A stretch of DNA of 6,115 nt from Prolixibacteraceae bacterium (lineage in GTDB: Bacteria; Bacteroidota; Bacteroidia; Bacteroidales; Prolixibacteraceae): NCBI GenBank assembly GCA_016931875.1, contig JAFGDX010000011.1, positions 1-6,115 of the forward strand, written 5' to 3'. The notes beneath the pieces were generated by a model. It saw nothing but the letters and a program-made list of their open reading frames with translations. It had not been told where the DNA came from and did no database searches. Shown here piece by piece: positions 1-5,226 of the stretch (position 1 is its first letter; each line of letters opens with the position of its first letter). A program made the translations under genes and the position numbers.

Positions 1-7
1 AATCTGG

Positions 8-565
8 ATGAAAAAAATTCAATCGGGCGATGCGAAAGCCTTTGAAATGCTTTTTCACCAATATTACGGCCACCTTTGTTTATTCGCAACAAAAATTTTA
101 AACAACGATGCAGCGGCCGAAGAAGTGGTTCAGGAATTTTTTGTGAAACTATGGGAAAAAAAAGAACAACTGAGTATTGAAACTTCCGTAAAAAATTACC
201 TCTTCCGTGCGGTAAAAAACCAGTGCCTCAACTACATTAAACACAATTTTGTAAAGGAAAATTACATCAAAACCAAAGAGAATGAAAATCAGCTGGAAAT
301 TGATTTTGAAGAAAATTATGTTGAAGTCGATCTGGCCCGGAAAATAAAAGAAAGCATAGACTCATTGCCTGAAAAACGGCGCGATATTTTTCGTTTAAGC
401 AGGGAAGAAGGATTAAAATACCGCGAAATTGCTCAAAAACTAAATATTTCAATAAAAACAGTTGAAGCGCAAATGGGTTTGGCAATCAAAAACTTACGAG
501 AAAAACTAAAAGATTATAACCACTTTCTGATGTTGTTTTGCACTTTTTGCAAAAAAGCTGATTAG
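8..565 (+). CDS. ECF-type RNA polymerase sigma factor (sigma-70 family), N-terminus possibly upstream of the window
   Basis: Extracytoplasmic-function sigma factor that would direct RNA polymerase to the promoters of its own regulon. From the ATG at 8 it is 185 residues. Sigma region 2 spans about residues 5-78, with the typical GDAKAFEMLF start, the AAEEVVQEFFVKLWEKK helix (36-52) and VKNYLFRAVKNQCLNYIK. Region 4 spans about 109-167, with SLPEKRRDIF followed by the helix-turn-helix LKYREIAQKLNISIKTVEAQ (136-155). Region 3 is absent, as in ECF factors. The family usually has about 6-15 residues before the GD..AF motif, but here there are only six. The frame stays open (ATC TGG) to the window edge, so the true start may lie outside. 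The C-terminus ends in an unusual FCTFCKKAD tail with a CxxC pair at 178 and 181. The FecR-like gene 34 bases downstream is the likely cognate anti-sigma factor. The family call is firm; the regulon is unknown. Confidence 0.95.
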   Translation: MKKIQSGDAKAFEMLFHQYYGHLCLFATKILNNDAAAEEVVQEFFVKLWEKKEQLSIETSVKNYLFRAVKNQCLNYIKHNFVKENYIKTKENENQLEIDFEENYVEVDLARKIKESIDSLPEKRRDIFRLSREEGLKYREIAQKLNISIKTVEAQMGLAIKNLREKLKDYNHFLMLFCTFCKKAD

Positions 566-588
566 GGGTAAAACAAATGTATATTGTC
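564..588 (+). promoter_or_regulatory. Probable ECF sigma promoter between sigma and anti-sigma genes
   Basis: AGGGGT (564-569) overlaps the sigma gene's TAG stop, and TTGTC (584-588) lies downstream. The gap from the end of GGGGT to GTC is 16 bp, the usual distance between the -35 and -10 elements of ECF promoters, where a GTC-type -10 element is common. Transcription would begin around 593-597, only a few bases before the anti-sigma ATG at 600, giving a nearly leaderless message. This would let the sigma factor drive its anti-sigma factor and the two STN proteins separately from its own gene. I infer the promoter from motif and spacing; there is no direct evidence of activity. Confidence 0.5.
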
Positions 589-599
589 ATTTAAGTAAC

Positions 600-1619
600 A
601 TGGAAGAAAAGAAAAACATAGAAAATCTGAACTGGGAATTGCTGGCAAAAATTGCAACCAAAGAGCCTGGACTTCATGAAGGTTTTAAGGAAGTAAACCG
701 GGAGGAACTGGAAAAATGCAAAAAAATGCTGGAGAAGGTAGATGATTTCTACAAAACAAAAAGCTTTGATTCGCATGTTGCATGGAAAAATGTACAAAAG
801 AAAATTTACCCTGAAAAAGCAAAAACCATTCAGCTTAAAAACATCAGAAAGGAGGCCGTTACCAGATTTTATAAATATGCAGCGGTGGTCTTTGTTGCTC
901 TTTTGTTGGGGTCAATTGGATATTACATTGGTTTCGTTAATCAGAAACCGGCACAAACCTATCAAATTGTTACAGCCGAAAAACAGGTTTTAAACGAATA
1001 TGTTTTACCCGACGGATCAGTAGTTACACTCAACTGGAACTCGCAACTGGAATTTCCGGAGCAGTTTAGCGACAGCATTCGGGAAGTGTCCATAACGGGA
1101 GAAGCATTTTTTGATGTAAAACCCAACGCGGCCAAACCATTTGTAATTAATGCCGGAAATGCACAGGTAAAAGTTTTAGGTACCTCTTTTAACGTTAGTG
1201 CATATCCTGAAAACGAAGTTGTTGAAGTTGTGGTTGAAACCGGAAAAGTTCAGGTTATCCGGAAAAAACCGGATCTGCAAACCACAATCAATGACGTGCT
1301 CCTGGTTCCCGGCGAAAAGGGGACGCTTTACAGCAAAAGCAATCTCCTTGAAAAATCGGTAAATGCAAATCCCAATTTTGTTGCCTGGAAAACGCATGAT
1401 CTGATATTTAACGAAGTTCCTTTAAAGGAAGTAATTCAGTGTCTCGAAAAAGTTTACCACACTGATATTCAGTTACTGGAACCCGAATTGAATCATCTTG
1501 TCTACACTGGTCATTTTGATCAAAAACCCGTTGATTTTGTTTTGGATGTGATACGGCTCACCTTCAACTTAAATTTATCGGAAAAAAATGAACAGTTTAC
1601 TCTTTCAAGCCGTAAATAA
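600..1619 (+). CDS. FecR-family transmembrane anti-sigma factor
   Basis: Inner-membrane anti-sigma factor expected to hold the upstream ECF sigma factor in the cytoplasm and to sense a periplasmic signal. It is 339 residues, normal for Bacteroidota FecR proteins. Residues 1-90 are a charged cytoplasmic region. One transmembrane helix lies at about 92-112 (AAVVFVALLLGSIGYYI). The periplasmic FecR domain covers about 120-220, with LPDGSVVTLNWNSQLEF (136-152), the VSITGEAFFDV motif (163-173) and VKVLGTSFNVSAY (190-202). A C-terminal DUF4974-type, STN-like domain covers about 265-336, including PLKEVIQCL and KPVDFVLDVI. The ATG at 600 follows the putative ECF promoter directly and has no Shine-Dalgarno sequence, as is usual in this phylum. 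The next gene starts 21 bases after the stop, so co-transcription is likely. In FecIRA-type systems the periplasmic part is contacted by the STN domain of an outer-membrane receptor. Here the only STN domains nearby are in the two following soluble-looking proteins. Confidence 0.95.
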   Translation: MEEKKNIENLNWELLAKIATKEPGLHEGFKEVNREELEKCKKMLEKVDDFYKTKSFDSHVAWKNVQKKIYPEKAKTIQLKNIRKEAVTRFYKYAAVVFVALLLGSIGYYIGFVNQKPAQTYQIVTAEKQVLNEYVLPDGSVVTLNWNSQLEFPEQFSDSIREVSITGEAFFDVKPNAAKPFVINAGNAQVKVLGTSFNVSAYPENEVVEVVVETGKVQVIRKKPDLQTTINDVLLVPGEKGTLYSKSNLLEKSVNANPNFVAWKTHDLIFNEVPLKEVIQCLEKVYHTDIQLLEPELNHLVYTGHFDQKPVDFVLDVIRLTFNLNLSEKNEQFTLSSRK

Positions 1620-1640
1620 AACTGAAAAAGCCTTAAAGTC

Positions 1641-3212
1641 ATGAAAACACAAATAATAGAAAAAATAGGAAGAATAACTACACTGCTGACCCTCTTTGCA
1701 CTGGTTTTGCTGCCCAAAACACCGTTTGCACAAGACACCAAAAGTCAGGCGCTCGACCAAAACATCAGTATTTACGCTGAAGACGAACCTTTGTCGGATA
1801 TAATTGAAAAAATATGCGATTACCTCAATATCGACTATTCGTACAATTCAAGTATTGTTGCCGACAAAAAAATCAGTCTGAATATTTCGAACAAACCCAT
1901 CAAATTTGTGCTCGACAAGCTGATGAAAGATTTCTATCTTCTTTTTGAAATAGAAGACAATATTCTGGTTGTCCGCGATTATGTTCCATTGGAACAAAGT
2001 ATTGATTTTGAAGAAAGTACACAGCAATTTATGGGAAATAACCGCGGTTTTTTGTTTGATAATCCAAGAAAAAAATCAATCACCATCGATTTTAAGTCGG
2101 CCAGTAACCTGATTATAATTCCGGTCACAATCAATGATTCTGACACACTGAATTTTATTCTCGACACAGGAGTCCGGCACCCGATTATTACCGAGCTTCC
2201 GTTTGTTAACAAACTGAACCTGAACTATATGATGCCTGTTGAAATAAAGGGGCTTGGCGAAGGGCAGGAACTTACCGCCTACCGTTCGGGCAATAACATC
2301 CTGAATATTGAAGGTTTGACGGCACGAAATCAGGAAGTTCAGATGATTATTGATGAAAATTTCCAGATTTCGCACATGCTCGGTATCCCTGTTCATGGCT
2401 TAATCGGATTTAATTTGTTTAAAGATTATGTAGTTGAAATTGACTATTTAAACGAACAAATTACACTGAATAAACCGGAATACTACAAATATCGCGATCG
2501 CAACAAAGACATTGTCCTTCCGTTGCAATTTGACGGAAACAAGCCATTTGTGAGAACAAGCATTGTTACCGACGATTTAACCGAAGTTCCTGTAAAACTG
2601 CTGGTTGACACCGGAGCAAGTGACGCCATCTGGTTGTCAGAAAAGTCAGATTCAAGAATTGAACTGCCACAAAACCATATCGAAACATTTTTGGGACGAG
2701 GATTGAGTGGTGATTTATACGGAGTAAAAGGAAGAATTGACGGAATTTGGGTTGGCCCGCTGGTTTTGCCCAAACCCATTGTTGCATTCCCCAACTCGGA
2801 ATTGATAGACCAGCTAATCTCGTCTAACGATCGGAACGGAACCATTGGGGCCGAAATTCTGCGCCGTTTCAGGGTAACTATCGATTACAGAAACAGCAGG
2901 TTAACACTGCGTCCAACCCACAAAGTGAAAGACGAGTTCAACTACAATATGAGTGGAATGGAAGTAATTAACCCAATGCCCGGATTGCCAATTTTTACCA
3001 TTACCAGTATTCTTGAAAACTCGCCTGCATTTTACGCCGGGCTAAAAGAAAACGATCAGATTTTATCGATAAACAGCAGCAATCACCAGTCGCTTGAGTT
3101 AAACGACATTAATTTGTTGCTGCAAAGCAAGGAAAACAAAAAAATAAAAGTAAAAGTATTGCGCAACGGCGAAGAATTTAAAACTTCTTTTGAGTTGAAA
3201 AAGATGTTTTAA
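1641..3212 (+). CDS. Exported STN - double retropepsin-like aspartic protease - PDZ protein
   Basis: A 523-residue secreted or periplasmic protein of uncommon architecture. A signal peptide covers 1-30, with hydrophobic core LLTLFALVLL and probable cleavage at PFA|QD. An STN domain follows (about 43-112, IYAEDEPLSDII to NILVVRDY). Next come two tandem retropepsin-like repeats. Repeat 1 has LNFILDTGVRHPIITE (Asp175-Thr-Gly), a flap-like GLGEG (204-208) and HGLIGFNLFKDYVVEIDY (252-269). Repeat 2 has VKLLVDTGASDAIWLS (Asp323-Thr-Gly-Ala-Ser), a flap-like GRGLSG (352-357) and NGTIGAEILRRFRVTIDY (399-416). Both repeats keep the catalytic DTG and the later hydrophobic-hydrophobic-Gly turn, so one chain could form a two-Asp active site. 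A PDZ domain closes the protein (about 438-520, with SPAFYAGLKENDQILSINS). The start is the first ATG after the FecR stop and gives a clean signal peptide. The stop overlaps the next ATG by one base. Domain calls are firm; proteolytic activity and substrate are inferred. Known single- or double-repeat aspartyl protease-PDZ proteins of Bacteroidota lack functional assignment that I can rely on. Confidence 0.88.
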   Translation: MKTQIIEKIGRITTLLTLFALVLLPKTPFAQDTKSQALDQNISIYAEDEPLSDIIEKICDYLNIDYSYNSSIVADKKISLNISNKPIKFVLDKLMKDFYLLFEIEDNILVVRDYVPLEQSIDFEESTQQFMGNNRGFLFDNPRKKSITIDFKSASNLIIIPVTINDSDTLNFILDTGVRHPIITELPFVNKLNLNYMMPVEIKGLGEGQELTAYRSGNNILNIEGLTARNQEVQMIIDENFQISHMLGIPVHGLIGFNLFKDYVVEIDYLNEQITLNKPEYYKYRDRNKDIVLPLQFDGNKPFVRTSIVTDDLTEVPVKLLVDTGASDAIWLSEKSDSRIELPQNHIETFLGRGLSGDLYGVKGRIDGIWVGPLVLPKPIVAFPNSELIDQLISSNDRNGTIGAEILRRFRVTIDYRNSRLTLRPTHKVKDEFNYNMSGMEVINPMPGLPIFTITSILENSPAFYAGLKENDQILSINSSNHQSLELNDINLLLQSKENKKIKVKVLRNGEEFKTSFELKKMF

Positions 3213-3214
3213 TG
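3210..3214 (+). promoter_or_regulatory. TAATG stop-start overlap between the two STN genes
   Basis: The TAA stop of the protease gene (3210-3212) shares its last base with the ATG of the next gene (3212-3214). There is no Shine-Dalgarno-like sequence upstream. Termination-reinitiation coupling is the simplest reading and would link the amounts of the two proteins. It also supports this ATG as the true start, since it is followed at once by a signal peptide. Confidence 0.7.
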
Positions 3215-4723
3215 CTCAAAATTAAAGTTAGCATATTACTGGCCATCCTGTTGTTTTCCGTTTCACTTTACGGACAACAGGATGGCTCTGTTTTAGAAAA
3301 ACGCGTTACCATTGTTCAGGAAAACCAAACCCTTTCCAATATTTTAAACCAGTTGAGCTGGCAGGCGGGTGTGTTCTTTTCCTACGACGCTTCTATTGTT
3401 GATGCTGAAAAAAAATACAGTATAGAAGCCGCCGATAAATCACTTTTTACTGTTCTTAATGAACTTTTTGATAAGCAGCATTTTATATTTTCTGAACGCG
3501 AAAACCAAATTATAATTTCAGAAAATACTGAAAACCAATCTGAAAAACCCGATACCATCCCAGTAAAATATTTTTTTCTCTCCGGAAAAATAATCGATAA
3601 TAAAAAAGGGGAGGCAATTCCTTATACTTCGGTTTCGCTGTTTAACAGGCCCATTGGAACCATTACCAACATTGACGGGGAGTTTCTGTTAAAAATTCAT
3701 CCCGAGTATATCCGCGACACGGTAGTTATTTCCTGCATGGGATTCGAACAAATAAAACTTCCGGCATATAAAATTCTCGATGAAGATCTGTTTGTTATGA
3801 AACCCTTTTCCATCCGGATTCGCGAAATTAAAGTTACGGCAACCACCCCCCAACAACTCCTGGAAAAGATTAGAGCCAATCTGGAAAAAAACTATAGCAA
3901 CAACCCGCGGCTTATGACCGCTTTTTACCGCGAAACTTTAAAGCAGGATAAAAATTATGTTAATGTTTCCGAAGCAATAATTGAAATTCTGAAATCGCCG
4001 TATACAAATAACTACCGCGATGATTTGGTGCGCCTTTTAAAAGGCCGGCGAAGCCCCGATGTACAACCTTTTCAGTGGCTGAATTTCAAATTGCAGGGCG
4101 GGCCCTTTACCATTACCATGCTTGATGTAATGAAAAACACGGAAACATTTATTGCTGAAGATTTTGAAAAATATTACAAATACAACATCAAAAAGGTAAT
4201 ATGGTACAATAATTATCCTGCTTATGTACTGGAATTTAAACCAACATCCGACGCGGTTTTCCCGCTTTATGAAGGCGAAATGTATGTTCACCGTGAAACA
4301 TTTGCAGTTTTGCATGCCAAATTTCACATCAATAAAGACGGGCTTCGAAAAGCGGAAAGTGTGATGATAAAAAAGAAACCCCGCAGGGTAAAAGCCCGGC
4401 CTACCGATGTTAATTACGAAGTTAACTACCGGCAGTTTAACGGAAAATGGCACCTGGCCAATGCAAAAGCTTCCGTAAAAATTAAGGTCAGGAGCAGGCG
4501 CGATAATGTAAACTCGGAATATCACAGCGTTTCTGATTTATTGGTAACCAATATAAAACCTACTGAAATAAGACGGTTTACAAGGACTGAATCCATCAGT
4601 CAAAACGATATTTTTGTGGAATTAATAAACGAATATGATGGAAAATTCTGGGAAAACTACAACATTATAAAACCCGACGAAGATTTAATTAATGCCATAA
4701 AAAACATTTCTGCCAGCGAATAG
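3212..4723 (+). CDS. Exported STN - carboxypeptidase-regulatory-like domain protein with uncharacterised C-terminal region
   Basis: A 503-residue exported protein of unknown function. A signal peptide covers 1-21 (KVSILLAILLFSVSLYG, probable cleavage before QQ). An STN domain covers about 31-104 (VTIVQENQTLSNIL to NQIIIS). A polar linker leads to a CarboxypepD_reg-like beta-sandwich (about 122-210), with the family hallmarks LSGKIID, GEAIPYTSVSLF, GTITNIDGEFLL and VVISCMGFE. The signal peptide-STN-CarboxypepD_reg order matches the N-terminus of SusC-type TonB-dependent receptors. After a REIKVTAT segment (204-211), reminiscent of a TonB-box-region linker, there is only about 290 residues, too few for a plug and 22-strand barrel. 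The C-terminal region has RLMTAFYRETLKQ (233-245), VNVSEAIIEILKSPY, and many alternating beta-like stretches up to about 450. It resembles the periplasmic part of DUF5686-like or other 'carboxypeptidase-like regulatory' proteins, but I cannot assign it firmly. It is translationally coupled to the STN-protease gene and probably the last gene of the signalling operon. Confidence 0.85.
   Translation: MLKIKVSILLAILLFSVSLYGQQDGSVLEKRVTIVQENQTLSNILNQLSWQAGVFFSYDASIVDAEKKYSIEAADKSLFTVLNELFDKQHFIFSERENQIIISENTENQSEKPDTIPVKYFFLSGKIIDNKKGEAIPYTSVSLFNRPIGTITNIDGEFLLKIHPEYIRDTVVISCMGFEQIKLPAYKILDEDLFVMKPFSIRIREIKVTATTPQQLLEKIRANLEKNYSNNPRLMTAFYRETLKQDKNYVNVSEAIIEILKSPYTNNYRDDLVRLLKGRRSPDVQPFQWLNFKLQGGPFTITMLDVMKNTETFIAEDFEKYYKYNIKKVIWYNNYPAYVLEFKPTSDAVFPLYEGEMYVHRETFAVLHAKFHINKDGLRKAESVMIKKKPRRVKARPTDVNYEVNYRQFNGKWHLANAKASVKIKVRSRRDNVNSEYHSVSDLLVTNIKPTEIRRFTRTESISQNDIFVELINEYDGKFWENYNIIKPDEDLINAIKNISASE
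3242..3286 (+). repeat. Perfect 13-bp inverted repeat (stem-loop) inside signal-peptide codons
   Basis: GCCATCCTGTTGT at 3242-3254 is exactly reverse-complementary to ACAACAGGATGGC at 3274-3286, separated by 19 bases. Within the loop, CCG (3258-3260) can also pair with CGG (3271-3273) across a 3-base bulge, leaving a 10-base terminal loop. The hairpin lies 30-74 bases into the second STN gene: the left arm covers codons 11-15 (AILLF) and the right arm spans codons 21-25 (GQQDG), bracketing the predicted signal-peptide cleavage site. No T-run follows on either strand, so it is not an ordinary intrinsic terminator. Its existence is certain; any role is unknown. Confidence 0.9.
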
Positions 4724-4839
4724 AAACTTATAACACTGGTTCAAAAACCCGGTATTTTACTCTTTTCTGCTGGTTCAAACTATTTTCTGTAATTTTACCG
4801 CGGTCAATGGTTTGAAACAATTTAAATTACATACTTACT
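4724..4839. other. 116-base intergenic gap between signalling operon and rbfA
   Basis: This gap separates the last signalling gene from rbfA and should hold the operon end and probably an rbfA promoter. I see no convincing GC-rich hairpin plus T-run; the best candidate, GGTT-CAAA-AACC at 4738-4749, has only a 4-bp stem. The closest match to the Bacteroidota -7 element (TAnnTTTG) is TAATTTTA at 4790-4797, which has one mismatch and no clear TTG at the right upstream distance. ACCGCGGT at 4797-4804 is an 8-bp palindrome that may be chance. Read-through from the upstream operon cannot be excluded. Confidence 0.4.
4736..4817 (+). repeat. Short spaced repeat CTGGTTCAAA upstream of rbfA
   Basis: CTGGTTCAAA occurs exactly at 4736-4745 and again at 4770-4779, 34 bases apart start to start. 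A related TGGTTTGAAA follows at 4808-4817, another 37 bases on. The third copy is also close to an inverted version: TTCAAAC at 4774-4780 pairs with GTTTGAA at 4810-4816. The spacing of roughly three to three and a half helical turns could suit a protein binding on one face of the DNA. The motif is short and in AT-rich sequence, so a functional role is only a suggestion. Confidence 0.45.
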
Positions 4840-5184
4840 ATGGAACAATTTAGCACGCGCCAAAATAAAATATCAAGGCTGGTTCACAGAGAAATGGCTG
4901 AAATACTGCTTAAAATAAACAAGTCGGAATACATCGGGAAACTCATAACTGTTACCGTGGTAAGGGTTACCAAAGACCTTGGAATTGCGCGTGTTTACTT
5001 AAGTATTTTTCCCTCTGAATATGCTGAAAAAATTCTTTCTGATATCAAACTGCACAACAAACAAATCAGGGGCGAGCTGGGCCGTAAAGTTGGCAAAAGC
5101 CTCCGTGTAATTCCGGAACTCGAGTTTTATATTGATGACAGCCTCGATTACATCGACAGCATCAATAAACTGCTCAAATCATAA
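4840..5184 (+). CDS. rbfA: 30S ribosome-binding factor RbfA
   Basis: Cytoplasmic ribosome assembly factor with a KH-like fold that binds immature 30S subunits, acting late in 16S rRNA 5'-end maturation and in cold adaptation. It is 114 residues, within the usual 110-130. The family pattern is clear. The N-terminal helix has STRQNKISRLVHREMAEIL (5-23). The central strands carry ITVTVVRVTKDLGIARVYLS (36-55). The signature is LGRKVGKSLRVIPELEFYID (80-99), followed by DSLDYIDSINKLL. The ATG at 4840 gives the expected N-terminus, and no Shine-Dalgarno sequence precedes it. The LolC/LolE-like permease gene begins 42 bases downstream, a neighbourhood I associate with Bacteroidota genomes. It has no evident functional tie to the signalling operon. 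Confidence 0.96.
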   Translation: MEQFSTRQNKISRLVHREMAEILLKINKSEYIGKLITVTVVRVTKDLGIARVYLSIFPSEYAEKILSDIKLHNKQIRGELGRKVGKSLRVIPELEFYIDDSLDYIDSINKLLKS

Positions 5185-5226
5185 AATAGTTCAATTCTGT
5201 CATCGTTTAAATAAAAAACAACACAA

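Noticed and set aside
544..555. 12-bp palindrome TTTTTGCAAAAA near the end of the sigma gene
   Set aside because: About one or two 12-bp palindromes are expected by chance in 6 kb, and this one is an AT-rich run encoding the sigma tail; its closeness to the putative promoter is the only point in its favour.
742..993. 83-residue + strand frame inside the FecR gene
   Set aside because: It overlaps the FecR cytoplasmic and transmembrane codons in another frame, and its product is basic low-complexity with no family features.
2494..2501. GCGATCGC octamer palindrome in the protease gene
   Set aside because: It is a single copy encoding Arg-Asp-Arg context, with no second copy noticed in the window, so it is not a repeated element.
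2076..2845. Several - strand open frames of 73-120 residues opposite the protease gene
   Set aside because: They are fully covered by the DTG/PDZ-coding frame and have no domain, start signal or independent support.
4032..4045. 14-bp perfect palindrome GCCTTTTAAAAGGC inside the second STN gene
   Set aside because: The chance expectation is about 0.4 per window of this size, and it sits in ordinary coding sequence without repeats or other signals around it.
4037..4525. 162-residue open frame on the - strand opposite the second STN gene
   Set aside because: It lies fully inside a well-supported + strand gene, shows no recognisable domain and reads as low-complexity hydrophobic/aromatic sequence typical of an antisense shadow.
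4738..4765. Possible intrinsic terminator after the second STN gene
   Set aside because: The stem is only four base pairs with a broken T-rich tail, too weak to call a terminator.
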